Origin: Nostoc carneum NIES-2107
Lineage (GTDB): Bacteria > Cyanobacteriota > Cyanobacteriia > Cyanobacteriales > Nostocaceae
Length of the DNA stretch: 64,000 nt
Assembly: GCA_002368155.1 (NCBI GenBank)
Contig: AP018180.1
Coordinates: forward strand, 5,877,430 to 5,941,429
Reading direction: 5' to 3'
The notes below the pieces were generated by a model, which saw only the letters and a list, made by a program, of their open reading frames with translations, made no database searches and was not told where the DNA came from. Both the position numbers and the translations under genes were made by a program. Below are positions 27,085 to 35,954 of the stretch, in pieces (position 1 is the stretch's first letter; each line of letters opens with the position of its first letter).

Positions 27085-27489
27085 CTACTCACTAACCTCA
27101 GCCGCTTGGTTACTGTGACATTGGGTACACAAACCAAAAAACTCAAGCGTGTGGTAAAAAATTTTAAATTTATGCTTTTCTTGCAACTTCTCTTCTAAGT
27201 CATGTACGGGGCATTGATTAATGGGAATAGAAACACCACATTGCAGACAAGTGAGGTGATGTTTATCTTGTTGCGCTAGGCTATAGAGGGCTTCACCATT
27301 TGCCAGAGTCCTGATTTGTACCAAACCTTCCATTTTTAAGGCTTCTAAAGAGCGGTAAACAGTTGCTAATCCCATACTCTGGTTGCGATTACGTAATTCT
27401 ACGTAAATATCCTGCGCGGAAATACCTTGTTTAATGTTTTTCAACAGGTTCAAAATTTTATCCTGGCTGCGGGTACGTATGGGTCTCAT
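27085..27489 (-). CDS. zur: Fur-family metalloregulator, probably Zur (FurB)
   Basis: 134 residues from ATG at 27489. An N-terminal winged helix (ISAQDIYVELRNRNQSMGLA, TVYRSLEAL) is followed by the metal-binding dimer domain: HHLTCLQCGVSIPIN, HTLEFFGLCTQCHSN. Two CxxC pairs give the structural zinc site. The pattern QGISAQDIYVELRNRNQSMG ... ANGEALYSL is what I expect of cyanobacterial Zur rather than FurA or PerR, but the distinction is by recall. It would repress zinc uptake and, in Anabaena, some outer-membrane proteins. Divergent from purS with ~145 bp between. Confidence 0.9.
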   Translation of the reverse strand: MRPIRTRSQDKILNLLKNIKQGISAQDIYVELRNRNQSMGLATVYRSLEALKMEGLVQIRTLANGEALYSLAQQDKHHLTCLQCGVSIPINQCPVHDLEEKLQEKHKFKIFYHTLEFFGLCTQCHSNQAAEVSE

Positions 27490-27634
27490 AAACAATAATT
27501 TGAATTTGCCGCTGTGGTTGAAGCCATCATACGGTCTAACTAATACATTAACTGTAGTCGCTTCCTCATCTTATTTTCACTCAGTTGGAACAGAAAGTTA
27601 TAGTATAGCGATCGCAGCATTCAGCGTTAAGCCC

Positions 27635-27913
27635 GTGCAAAGTAAGTATTTAGCTAAAATTTTCGTGACACTTCGTCCTTCGGTTTTAGACCCAGCTGGT
27701 GTGGCTGTACAATCTGGCCTCAAACAAATGGGATACGACAATGTAGAACAGGTGCGGATTGGTAAGTACATTGAATTGACCATCACCTCAACCCAAGAGG
27801 CTAAAGCCCGCCAAGAACTCAATAACATCTGTGACCAAATGCTAGCAAATCCGGTAATTGAAAATTATCGCTTTGAATTAATCGAAGTCGAAACACAGAC
27901 AGGAGTGTTTTAG
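27635..27913 (+). CDS. purS: Phosphoribosylformylglycinamidine synthase subunit PurS
   Basis: 92 residues from GTG at 27635 (MQSKYLAKIFVTLRPSVLDP). The LDPAGVAVQSGLKQMGYDNV segment and the IGKYIELTI strand are PurS signatures. The frame extends further upstream but without family similarity, so GTG is preferred. PurS, PurQ and PurL form the FGAM synthase complex of purine synthesis. purQ follows 123 bp later; purL is not in the window. Confidence 0.93.
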   Translation: MQSKYLAKIFVTLRPSVLDPAGVAVQSGLKQMGYDNVEQVRIGKYIELTITSTQEAKARQELNNICDQMLANPVIENYRFELIEVETQTGVF

Positions 27914-27993
27914 GTTTGGGGTTTGGTAATTGGTAATTGGTAATCGGAGACAAGGAAGAAATAATCAAAATCCTTGACTGTTGACTTTTGTAC

Positions 27994-28013
27994 AGACGCG
28001 ATTAATCGCGTCT
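27994..28013. repeat. 20-bp palindrome, GACGCGATTAATCGCGTC family (copy B)
   Basis: Inserted between purS and purQ and flanked by TTGACTTTTGTAC on the left and CTCTTGACTTTT on the right, the same context as at 13162. It lies 24 bp before the purQ start and could form a hairpin in the purSQ transcript. Confidence 0.9.
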
Positions 28014-28036
28014 CTCCAACTCTTGACTTTTAACAA

Positions 28037-28714
28037 ATGACAAAATTTGGTGTTGTTGTTTTTCCGGGTTCTAATTGCGATCGCGATGTTGCTTATGTCA
28101 CCAGAGACTTGCTACAGCAACCGACTCGCATGGTTTGGCATCAAGAGACAGATATTGCTGATTTGGATGTGATAGTCATCCCTGGTGGCTTTAGTTACGG
28201 GGATTACTTGCGTTGTGGTGCGATCGCTCGTTTTTCACCTGTGATGCAGCAGGTTGTTGAACACGCCCAAAAGGGTAAATATGTCTTAGGTATTTGCAAC
28301 GGGTTTCAAGTATTAACTGAAGCAGGATTGCTGCCAGGTATATTAACTAGAAATCAGGATTTGCATTTTATCTGCGATCGCCTTCCTCTCAAAGTTGAGC
28401 GTACCAATTTGCCTTGGACACAGGCTTACGCAGCTGATGAAATTATCACTGTGCCTGTTGCTCACGGAGAGGGCAGATTCTACGCTGATGCAGCCACCCT
28501 CGCAGAATTGGAAGATAACGGGCAAGTTGTTTTCCGCTACGCAGGAGAGAATCCCAACGGTTCGTTAAATAACATTGCTGGGATTTGTAACCGTCAAGGT
28601 AACGTTTTAGGGATGATGCCACACCCTGAACGAGCCTCCGATCCAGTGTTAGGTGGTAATGATGGTTTACGGATGTTTCAAGGCTTATTGGATAAAGTAG
28701 CTGCGATCGCCTAA
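28037..28714 (+). CDS. purQ: Phosphoribosylformylglycinamidine synthase, glutaminase subunit PurQ
   Basis: 225 residues, class I glutamine amidotransferase. N-terminal [14 protein letters not shown] is followed by the nucleophile elbow [11 protein letters not shown] (catalytic Cys near 86) and the His-Glu pair in MMPHPERAS near the C-terminus. It supplies ammonia to PurL. Normal length. Confidence 0.97.
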   Translation: MTKFGVVVFPGSNCDRDVAYVTRDLLQQPTRMVWHQETDIADLDVIVIPGGFSYGDYLRCGAIARFSPVMQQVVEHAQKGKYVLGICNGFQVLTEAGLLPGILTRNQDLHFICDRLPLKVERTNLPWTQAYAADEIITVPVAHGEGRFYADAATLAELEDNGQVVFRYAGENPNGSLNNIAGICNRQGNVLGMMPHPERASDPVLGGNDGLRMFQGLLDKVAAIA

Positions 28715-28797
28715 ATTCAGTAGGGTCATCACAATATTTGTGCCCTCAAAATCATCTTTACCCAACAAAATTACAATCTGTTACTAAATCTTGTGGG

Positions 28798-28814
28798 GCG
28801 GGCATCTTGCCCGC
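28798..28814. terminator. Bidirectional hairpin between convergent purQ and nifT
   Basis: GCGGGCA (28798-28804), loop TCT, TGCCCGC (28808-28814). It lies between purQ and nifT, whose 3' ends face each other. A short T-rich stretch follows on the plus side (TTCATTTATG). It could act as a shared terminator, though the sequence is also a common repeat type. A half-copy of the ATACCAATTTAAAT element (28826-28845) abuts the nifT stop. Confidence 0.55.
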
Positions 28815-28845
28815 TTCATTTATGTAATACCAATTTAAATAGTGT

Positions 28846-29049
28846 TTAAGAAAGCCTTTTTGCTTCTACAGTCTGCGGTAATTTTAAAGGTTCTGATAAA
28901 TCTGGAATTGCTAATTCCCAACCATTTGCTAAGGTAAGAATTTTACCTTCCGAACTCTCTGTTTGGCTGACCACTTCTTCCTCAAGGTCTTTTTTAGCAA
29001 CATAAACTAATAACTGTCCAGCAGAATTCTGACGCAGCATTACTTTCAT
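28846..29049 (-). CDS. nifT: NifT/FixU family protein
   Basis: 67 residues. MKVMLRQNSAGQLLVYVAKK and ILTLANGWELAIPDL match the small NifT/FixU beta-fold protein found beside nifZ and nifV or nifHDK. Its biochemical role is not settled. The start overlaps the nifZ stop by 4 bp (ATGA), so the two are translationally coupled. Last gene of the leftward nifV-nifZ-nifT unit. Confidence 0.9.
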   Translation of the reverse strand: MKVMLRQNSAGQLLVYVAKKDLEEEVVSQTESSEGKILTLANGWELAIPDLSEPLKLPQTVEAKRLS

Positions 29050-29312
29050 TTAGCTTCCTCAACACTTTCTAATTCTTTTTTACGACAACCGACTATTACA
29101 CCTTTTTCTATAAAATGCACTGCATAAATATAGGAAGTTTGCAAAAATGTACCAATACTAACGATGTAACCAATTTCTCCTTTTTTTGCTAATGTTTCTC
29201 CAATATCTTTGCCAGGATAAGTACCATCGTTACGAATTAATTTGCGAGTTTTGACTTTTGAGCCAATTTCAAATACTGGGGGTAAATCAAGTTCTAATTC
29301 GTCCAATTCCAT
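29046..29312 (-). CDS. nifZ: NifZ, nitrogenase P-cluster maturation factor
   Basis: 88 residues. The NifZ domain appears as FEIGSKVKTRKLIRNDGTYP, GKDIGETLAKKGEIGYIVSI and IYAVHFIEKGVIVGCRKKEL. In Azotobacter NifZ is needed to form the second P-cluster pair of the MoFe protein. It lies 44 bp after nifV and overlaps nifT by 4 bp. Confidence 0.92.
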   Translation of the reverse strand: MELDELELDLPPVFEIGSKVKTRKLIRNDGTYPGKDIGETLAKKGEIGYIVSIGTFLQTSYIYAVHFIEKGVIVGCRKKELESVEEAK

Positions 29313-29356
29313 AGATTTATATCAATTCAAAAACTTATCCAAAAGCCAAAATTCCA

Positions 29357-30472
29357 TCACCTTTCAGATGGCACTAAATTCAAAAGTTCTTCTAAATTTA
29401 GGCTGCGTTTATTTTCTACAGATTGTTGCCTTACTGCATCTAAGATTGATTGGGTTTCATCGGGGTTTAAATTGATCCCTTGCTGCTGTAGTAAGTTAGC
29501 TACCAAATGCCGACCGGAATGTTTACCCACAACTAAGCGTCTTTCCCAACCTACTTCTTCTGGTGCAAAAGGTTCGTAAGTCACAGGGTTTTGCAAAACG
29601 CCATGAGCATGAATTCCAGATTCATGAGCAAAGGTATTTTCACCCACGATCGCTTTCCAAGGAGGTACATGACAACCTGATGCAGTTGCTACCATTCGGG
29701 AAAGTTCTAATAACCGAGTGGTATCAATTCCTAAATCGATTCCTTGGATGCGTTTGAGCGCCATCACCACTTCTTCTAAGGCGGCGTTACCTGCTCTTTC
29801 CCCTAAGCCGTTAACGGTTGTATTCACCGATAAAGCACCAGCTTGCAACCCAGCTAAAGCATTTGCGGTTGCTAAACCGAAATCATTATGGGTGTGCATT
29901 TCCACTGGGATTGATAAATACATCACCAATTGATGAACCCAAGTGTATGTAGTAAAAGGGTCAAGAATGCCGATAGTGTCGCAAAAGCGAAATCTGGATG
30001 CGCCCCAATCTTGAGCATAAAGTGCTACATCTAAGAGAAATTTTTCATCGGCTCTAGAAGAATCTTCGCCGCCGACTGCTACCCAAAGACCGCGATCGCG
30101 TGCGAAGCTAATTGCATCTTTGAGTTTTCTTAACATCAAGCGCCACTGTCCATGAAACTTGGCAGCAATTTGAATTTCGGAAACGGGAACAGATATATGT
30201 ACGCGCTGCAACCCACAAGCAATAGAAGCCTGAATATCTGAGATATTGGCGCGGTTCCAGCCTAAAAGTTGAGCTTGTAAACCCAAGCGAGAAATTGCGG
30301 CGATCGCTTGGGTTTCCACTTCACCCATTGCGGGGATACCTACTTCTAATTCACCTACACCAATAGCATCCAATAATTTAGCGATCGCTACTTTTTCCTC
30401 AACATTAAAGGCTACACCCGCCGCCTGTTCTCCATCCCTTAGTGTAGTATCGTTAACAATGATCGCATTCAT
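29357..30472 (-). CDS. nifV: Homocitrate synthase
   Basis: 371 residues from ATG at 30472; a TTG 9 bp earlier is also in frame. The HMGL-type signatures [16 protein letters not shown] and [16 protein letters not shown] are present, as is the C-terminal [20 protein letters not shown]. It makes homocitrate from acetyl-CoA and 2-oxoglutarate, the organic ligand of FeMo-co. First of the nifV-nifZ-nifT set, on the strand opposite to the main nif cluster. Confidence 0.96.
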   Translation of the reverse strand: MNAIIVNDTTLRDGEQAAGVAFNVEEKVAIAKLLDAIGVGELEVGIPAMGEVETQAIAAISRLGLQAQLLGWNRANISDIQASIACGLQRVHISVPVSEIQIAAKFHGQWRLMLRKLKDAISFARDRGLWVAVGGEDSSRADEKFLLDVALYAQDWGASRFRFCDTIGILDPFTTYTWVHQLVMYLSIPVEMHTHNDFGLATANALAGLQAGALSVNTTVNGLGERAGNAALEEVVMALKRIQGIDLGIDTTRLLELSRMVATASGCHVPPWKAIVGENTFAHESGIHAHGVLQNPVTYEPFAPEEVGWERRLVVGKHSGRHLVANLLQQQGINLNPDETQSILDAVRQQSVENKRSLNLEELLNLVPSER

Positions 30473-30559
30473 AATGCCCAACGCCTCTTGTAGGATTTTA
30501 GCTTTTCCCCTGGGGATTAATTGCTATTAGCAATAGTGGTATGATAAATTACTCAAAAT

Positions 30560-30655
30560 TTATTTCTTGGCTCGTAGCAATAAAGAGCCAAAGTATGTAT
30601 TAACAATTGCAGGAATAACTATCAAACTGATACTGGCAAATAATACTGTCATCAT
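30560..30655 (-). CDS. 31-residue predicted membrane peptide upstream of nifV
   Basis: A short ORF, MMTVLFASISLIVIPAIVNT then YFGSLLLRAKK, with GAGGAAGCTAGC just before its ATG, a good Shine-Dalgarno. It forms one hydrophobic helix with a basic C-terminal end, like the one-helix subunits of photosystems or cytochrome b6f, but matches none that I know. It lies between the Asr1405-like gene and nifV on the same strand, 87 bp before nifV. Probably real, function unknown. Confidence 0.55.
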   Translation of the reverse strand: MMTVLFASISLIVIPAIVNTYFGSLLLRAKK

Positions 30656-30693
30656 GCTAGCTTCCTCATGTGTAAATTTTCATCAGCAAGTAA

Positions 30694-30954
30694 TTAATAA
30701 TTCACTTCTGCTGTACAAGATTTTTCTAGCCAATCGAGTAACTCTTGCCGAGCAGCAAAAGAATTGTGGGCATGACTGCGAACAAAAAGAGCTGCGATCG
30801 CATGATTAAAACCCACCATCACAGAATGATCTGCTGGCGACCTACAGGGAATCATTACATCTTGTAAGTGCTGATAAATTCGCCAGCGATCGCTAACAGG
30901 TATCTCGGAAATTTGCGTATTGAGATTACAAGTAGGAGGCTTAAACATAAGCAA
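30694..30954 (-). CDS. Asr1405/Asl0597-family small protein
   Basis: 86 residues. The sequence resembles the cyanobacterial family named after Anabaena Asr1405, whose gene is also close to nifV1 (alr1407) there. Visible features: EIPVSDRWRIYQHLQDVMIP, a helical middle (FNHAIAALFVRSHAHNS) and LLDWLEKSC near the end. No membrane segment. Conserved placement before nifV hints at a nitrogen-fixation or heterocyst role; the function is unknown. Confidence 0.72.
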   Translation of the reverse strand: MLMFKPPTCNLNTQISEIPVSDRWRIYQHLQDVMIPCRSPADHSVMVGFNHAIAALFVRSHAHNSFAARQELLDWLEKSCTAEVNY

Positions 30955-31111
30955 AATGCCTGTAGAAAATTTTGATTCTTAATTATTCATGCTTCATGCT
31001 CAAAAATTTGAATTTATACCTATTCAACAATCACTAATTAACTACTACACTTAAAAATCTATGTAGTATTGGTGAAAATTATCGTTATTAAAGAAAACTG
31101 TACTTTTGAAC

Positions 31112-31131
31112 AGACGCGATTAATCGCGTCT
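31112..31131. repeat. 20-bp palindrome, GACGCGATTAATCGCGTC family (copy C)
   Basis: The same perfect palindrome as at 13162 and 27994, here followed by CTTTTGACTTC. It lies in the nifV-nifB intergenic region. Confidence 0.9.
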
Positions 31132-31579
31132 CTTTTGACTTCTAAGGCAGCGGGACTAGTCTATTTCTATCCCGCCCAGTTTATAAGAACTAGTTATACC
31201 AGGTGACTCTAACCATACCAGTGCATTTATTAGCTTGTACTCAATTACTATCAATCCTGATTTCATCAGAATTTACAAGCAGAAAAAAAAATTTTTACCC
31301 CAAGGTACTAGTATTTATCAGAGTCAATAGTCAGTACTTATTTATTTAAAAATGAAAGCTCCATCGGCATTTGACCGGATTTTGCTCATGGTTGCTTGCA
31401 TATAAATTTGTACTCATCTCAATATTAGATGAAAAATATTGAAAAATAATTTTCTGTATCTGAAGCTACGTTTTACTATGATTAATTGTTAATTGATTAA
31501 ATAGATTAACCTTCAAAATTCTGTAGCTGTATATACATTAATCACAGAATTATATAGAAATTACCCAACGCCGATAATG

Positions 31580-31653
31580 TCATTGCGACCGAAACGAAGT
31601 GTAGGGAAGCAATCCCAGCCTTAGGGGAAATTACTTCTCTTTGCTCGTAATGA
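31580..31653. repeat. Foldback repeat (TCATTGCGA ... TCGTAATGA)
   Basis: The ends TCATTGCGA and TCGTAATGA pair with one mismatch. The interior carries GAAGTGTAGGGAAGCAATCC. It resembles a dispersed cyanobacterial repeat type built around CATTGCGAxCGAA ... GAAGCAATC. No coding capacity. Confidence 0.65.
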
Positions 31654-32692
31654 TGGATTTACATGATTTTTGCGTAAGTCCTGGTCTCATATATTCGCAG
31701 CCCTTGTTAGCAAATATTTTTGCTAAATGTATGTTATACTTGCAATAGTTAAACAACAGCTATTAACGCTCCCAAGTAACTCATAAAGGCAAAAACTTTG
31801 TATATCAAGGATTTCGCATTGTTGAAATGAGTGCTTTTCTGAAACAGTTTGATGGGGTAAAAGCCTCAACGGGAGTGACCCCGCACATAATTAGCTCAAC
31901 TTTGTGATGATCTGCATGAAAAAAATCCCCCCAAGTATGAAAAAAGTGGTTCTGTATCTCATGACACGATTTTTGGTTAAGTTATTTTAAAATTAAATTT
32001 TTCCATGAGAAAAGTGTTATTTTGGATACGGAATTGAATTTCGCTTAACAACTGGGGCAGTAATAAGTTAACTACTCCAGTTATTTGTCTCTCAAATACC
32101 CAAATAAATAGTGCTTTGGGTAGCAATGGTGCAATATCTGAGTACAGATAAAACCCAACCAAAAAACACCTCAAATTACACTCAAACTCTTGGTAGTGCT
32201 AGGTTCAAGGCGAGTACATAAATACTTGAACCCCTTCATCATAAATACTCGTCCCTTGTGTAGAAAATACTAGTACCTATACCTAAAAACTTTTTTTAAA
32301 ATTTTTGCAAAGCTTGGCAACTATCAGTTTCACTTTTTGAGTACAAGCTTAATAAGTTTAATAAATTCTAAAGAACACTCACAACTTTCGCTTGTGAGGC
32401 GACTGCTATAAATAAAACATGTAGCGCACAACACCCAAGGCACTAACACAAATGTATCGCTAAATACTCAATGCACTAACCAAGACTCGACAGTTATAAC
32501 TATCAAAAGTTGTAGCGAGAAGTAATTGAAGATGCGATATTAGCTGTTCCACATTTAAGAAAGCATATTTAATAATGTGGATTTTTGACCTTTGACAGTT
32601 AACCTTTAACAGTCAATAGTCAACAAACTTGGCTGAGATTGAAAGCATCTTCCATAATGCCAGCCCCCAACTCTAATACGTAGCGAAATTCA

Positions 32693-34144
32693 ATGACACC
32701 ACCTACAGGGCTTTTAACTTCTGCCACTACGGAGATAACAACTCAAGCCAAATCCGGCGGTTGTGGTTGCAGCAGCAAAACCGATACCACAACAAGTTTA
32801 GATGAAAAAATCCAAGCAAGGATTGCAAAACATCCTTGCTATAGCGAAGAAGCGCATCATCACTATGCCAGGATGCACGTTGCAGTAGCACCAGCTTGTA
32901 ATATTCAATGCAACTATTGCAACCGCAAATATGACTGTGCAAACGAAAGCCGTCCTGGTGTTGTCAGCGAACTGCTCACACCAGAAGAAGCAGCGCATAA
33001 AGTTTTAGTGATTGCAGGCAAAATTCCCCAAATGACAGTTTTGGGAATTGCAGGCCCTGGAGATCCCCTAGCGAATCCAGAAAAGACTTTCCGCACCTTC
33101 GAGTTAATTGCTGAGAAAGCACCAGATATCAAGCTTTGTCTGTCAACTAACGGATTGATGCTTCCCGATTATGTGGATCGAATTAAACAACTCAATATCG
33201 ACCACGTCACCATAACTATTAATATGGTAGACCCAGAAATCGGAGCGAAGATTTATCCTTGGGTTCACTACAAACGCAAACGCTATAAAGGGATTGAAGG
33301 TGTCCGCATTCTGCATGAAAAGCAGATGGAAGGATTACAAGCCCTGCAAGAAGCAGACATCCTTTGCAAAGTTAACTCGGTGATGATTCCGGGAATTAAC
33401 GACGAACATTTGGTAGAAGTCAACAAAGTCATTCGTTCCAAGGGCGCATTCCTCCACAATATTATGCCCCTGATTTCTGCCCCAGAACATGGTACTCACT
33501 TTGGTTTAACAGGTCAGCGCGGCCCCACATCTAAAGAATTGAAAGCAGTACAAGATAGCTGTTCTGGCAATATGAAGATGATGCGCCACTGTCGCCAGTG
33601 TCGCGCCGATGCAGTGGGATTGTTAGGTGAAGACCGCAGTCAAGAATTCACCAAAGATAAATTCATGGAAATGGCTCCAGAATATAATCTAGAGCAGCGC
33701 CAAGAAGTCCATGCAGGTATTGAGAAATCGCAAAAAGAAATTCAAGCCGTCAAAGAAAAGGTAGTAGAGACATTACATACAACATCTCTACAAGACAAAC
33801 CCAAAATCTTAGTTGCAGTCGCCACTAAAGGTGGTGGTTTAGTTAACCAGCACTTCGGTCATGCTAAAGAGTTTATGATTTACGAAGTCGATGGTAGCAG
33901 TGCTAAATTTGTCGGTCATCGCAAAATTGACCATTATTGCCAAAGTGGATATGGCGAAGAAGCTACTTTAGACAACATTATTAATACTATTTCCGATTGC
34001 AAAGCGGTTCTGGTTGCCAAAATAGGTCACTGTCCTCAAGAACAATTGCAGAAAGCTGGCTTACAGACCGTTGAAGCCTACGACGTAATTGAAAAGGTTG
34101 CTTTGGAATTTTACGAGCAATGGATTTTAGGGACTGGGGACTAG
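32693..34144 (+). CDS. nifB: NifB, radical SAM FeMo-co core synthase
   Basis: 483 residues. The radical-SAM cluster C69-x3-C73-x2-C76 lies in [18 protein letters not shown] further N-terminal Cys motif (GGCGCSS, ~22-28) and the C-terminal pair [11 protein letters not shown] are present. A NifX/NafY-like domain (~370-483) starts [20 protein letters not shown]. NifB fuses two [4Fe-4S] units with a carbide to form NifB-co. The last residues, WILGTGD, and the stop codon are encoded by the start of a GGGACTGGGGACTAG heptamer run. First gene of the main cluster. Confidence 0.98.
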   Translation: MTPPTGLLTSATTEITTQAKSGGCGCSSKTDTTTSLDEKIQARIAKHPCYSEEAHHHYARMHVAVAPACNIQCNYCNRKYDCANESRPGVVSELLTPEEAAHKVLVIAGKIPQMTVLGIAGPGDPLANPEKTFRTFELIAEKAPDIKLCLSTNGLMLPDYVDRIKQLNIDHVTITINMVDPEIGAKIYPWVHYKRKRYKGIEGVRILHEKQMEGLQALQEADILCKVNSVMIPGINDEHLVEVNKVIRSKGAFLHNIMPLISAPEHGTHFGLTGQRGPTSKELKAVQDSCSGNMKMMRHCRQCRADAVGLLGEDRSQEFTKDKFMEMAPEYNLEQRQEVHAGIEKSQKEIQAVKEKVVETLHTTSLQDKPKILVAVATKGGGLVNQHFGHAKEFMIYEVDGSSAKFVGHRKIDHYCQSGYGEEATLDNIINTISDCKAVLVAKIGHCPQEQLQKAGLQTVEAYDVIEKVALEFYEQWILGTGD

Positions 34145-34280
34145 GGACTGGGGACTGGGGACTGGGGACTGGGGACTGGGGATGAGGGAGATGAGGAAGA
34201 AATAATCATTGCCAATTACCTATTACCCATTACCCATTACCCATTACCCATTACCCATTACCCATTACCCATTACCAATG
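34128..34280. repeat. Two heptamer repeat runs between nifB and fdxN
   Basis: GGGACT(G)-type units from 34128 (inside the nifB 3' end) to about 34183, then CATTACC units from about 34217 to 34276 (eight or more nearly perfect). fdxN begins 20 bp later behind its own RBS, AAGGAGG. Confidence 0.92.
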
Positions 34281-34299
34281 CCCAAAAAGGAGGATAGTT

Positions 34300-34659
34300 A
34301 TGAGTTACAAGATTACCAGCCAATGTATTTCCTGCGATCGCTGTCGGTCTGTATGTCCCATAGGTGCAATCAAAATCACCACAGATGGTCACTACTGGAT
34401 TGATTCTAATCTTTGTACAAACTGTGTTGGTGCTTATAATGTTTCTCAATGTCTCGCTTATTGTCCTACACAAGATGGTTGCATTCCTGTGCCGACTGAT
34501 TATTGGGAATGGTGGTTTGCAACTCACGATCGCCTAATAGACAAGTTAACAGGAACATCCCAAACAGATTACTGGGAACGCTGGTTTAATCTGTATTCTC
34601 AAAAACTTTCCGAGCAATTATCTAAGCGCAAGCAAAAAGTGGTGAGTGTAGAAGCATGA
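34300..34659 (+). CDS. fdxN: 2[4Fe-4S] ferredoxin FdxN, uninterrupted
   Basis: 119 residues behind AAGGAGGATAGTT. The first cluster motif is CISCDRCRSVCP; the second has wide spacing, C-x2-C-x8-C-x3-CP (CTNCVGAYNVSQCLAYCP), as in nif-type FdxN. The C-terminal tail contains an internal repeat: TDYWEWWFATHDRLIDKLTG and, 23 residues on, TDYWERWFNLYSQKL. In Anabaena 7120 fdxN is split by a 55-kb excision element; here it is continuous. Probably an electron donor to NifB. The stop overlaps nifS by 4 bp. Confidence 0.95.
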   Translation: MSYKITSQCISCDRCRSVCPIGAIKITTDGHYWIDSNLCTNCVGAYNVSQCLAYCPTQDGCIPVPTDYWEWWFATHDRLIDKLTGTSQTDYWERWFNLYSQKLSEQLSKRKQKVVSVEA

Positions 34660-35852
34660 GTGTGATTTATTTAGATAACAATGCCACGACTAAGGTAGAT
34701 GAGCAAGTTATAGAGGCGATGCTGCCCTACCTCACCGAATTTTACGGTAATCCTTCTTCGATGCACAGCTTTGGCGGACAGGTAGGAAAAGCAGTTAGGG
34801 AAGCTAGGGCGCAAGTTGCATCCCTTTTGGGAGCCGAAGATTCCGAAATTATCTTCACCAGTTGCGGTACTGAAGGCAATAACGCAGCCATCAAAGCAGC
34901 TTTAGCAGCCCAACCAGAAAAACGCCATATTATTACCACTCAAGTAGAACACGCAGCAATACTCAATGTCTGCAAACAACTAGAAAAACAAGGCTATACA
35001 GTTACCTACTTATCTGTAGATGATCAGGGACAAATCGATTTGATGGAACTAGAAGCCGCCCTCACAGGCAATACTGCTTTAGTTTCCACCATGTATGCCA
35101 ACAATGAAACCGGCGTGATTTTCCCCATTGAGCAGATTGGGTTACGGGCGAAAGATGCAGGTGCTATCTTCCATGTAGATGCAGTCCAGGCGGTAGGTAA
35201 AGTTCCCCTCAACCTCAAGACTAGCAGCATTGATATGCTCACCCTCTCCGGTCACAAACTCCATGCTCCTAAAGGGATGGGTGCATTGTATGTCAGACGC
35301 GGTGTGAGGTTCCGTCCCCTGTTAATTGGTGGACACCAAGAACGAGGACGCAGAGCAGGTACAGAGAACGTTCCTGGTATTATTGCTTTAGGCAAAGCTG
35401 CGGAATTAGCACAAGTACATTTAAAAGATATACAACGAGAAAAAGCATTACGCGATCGCTTAGAAAAAGGTTTGCTGACTGCGATCGCTGACACTCAAGT
35501 TAATGGTCATCCCACTTCCAGATTACCCAACACCACCAATATCGGTTTCAAGTACATCGAAGGCGAAGCGATTTTATTATCCCTCAACCAATACGGCATC
35601 TGTGCATCTTCTGGTTCCGCCTGTACTTCTGGTTCTTTAGAACCCTCCCATGTTTTACGGGCAATGGGCTTACCATACACCATTCTGCACGGTTCGATTC
35701 GCTTCAGCCTTTCACGCTACACCACTGAAGCCGAGATAGATAAAGTCCTCGAAGTTATGCCCCCAATTGTCGAACGCCTACGGGCTATTTCTCCCTTCAA
35801 CAACGACCAAGCTGACTGGCTGCAAGGGCGGGAAGAAGCGTTGGCTCATTGA
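34656..35852 (+). CDS. nifS: Cysteine desulfurase NifS
   Basis: 398 residues, PLP-dependent. N-terminal YLDNNATTKVD; the PLP lysine lies in SGHKLHAPKGMGALYVRRG (~206); the catalytic cysteine lies in CASSGSACTSGS (~327). It supplies sulfur to NifU for nitrogenase Fe-S clusters. Overlaps fdxN by ATGA. About 100 bp with short heptamer runs separate it from nifU. Confidence 0.98.
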   Translation: MSVIYLDNNATTKVDEQVIEAMLPYLTEFYGNPSSMHSFGGQVGKAVREARAQVASLLGAEDSEIIFTSCGTEGNNAAIKAALAAQPEKRHIITTQVEHAAILNVCKQLEKQGYTVTYLSVDDQGQIDLMELEAALTGNTALVSTMYANNETGVIFPIEQIGLRAKDAGAIFHVDAVQAVGKVPLNLKTSSIDMLTLSGHKLHAPKGMGALYVRRGVRFRPLLIGGHQERGRRAGTENVPGIIALGKAAELAQVHLKDIQREKALRDRLEKGLLTAIADTQVNGHPTSRLPNTTNIGFKYIEGEAILLSLNQYGICASSGSACTSGSLEPSHVLRAMGLPYTILHGSIRFSLSRYTTEAEIDKVLEVMPPIVERLRAISPFNNDQADWLQGREEALAH

Positions 35853-35954
35853 TCGGGGACTGGGGATTAGGGACTGGGGATCGGGGAAGAGAAAGAATTT
35901 TCCTAATAACCAATACAAAATTCAAAATCTAAAATCCAAAATCTAAAATCGATC

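Larger units (their letters stand above)
30955..32692. other. 1.74-kb gene-free region upstream of nifB
   Basis: No protein gene or tRNA seen. It separates the leftward nifV unit from the rightward nifB unit and must contain regulatory sequence for both, including the heterocyst-type nifB promoter. Visible structures are a 20-bp palindrome (31112-31131), a foldback element (31580-31653) and a short TTGACCTTTGACAG-type repeat near 32585-32630. I could not assign NtcA, CnfR or sigma-factor sites. Confidence 0.6.

Noticed and set aside
30567-30809. Rightward 80-codon frame in the nifV upstream region
   Set aside because: It is antisense to the 31-residue ORF and to the Asr1405-like gene, has no RBS and no recognisable domain.
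31977-32174. Leftward 65-codon frame upstream of nifB
   Set aside because: Low-complexity AT-rich frame without RBS or family signature; probably chance.
34217-34280. Regular CATTACC units looked like a possible CRISPR-type array
   Set aside because: Units are 7 bp with no unique spacers and no cas genes nearby. This is the heptamer repeat class seen all over the window.
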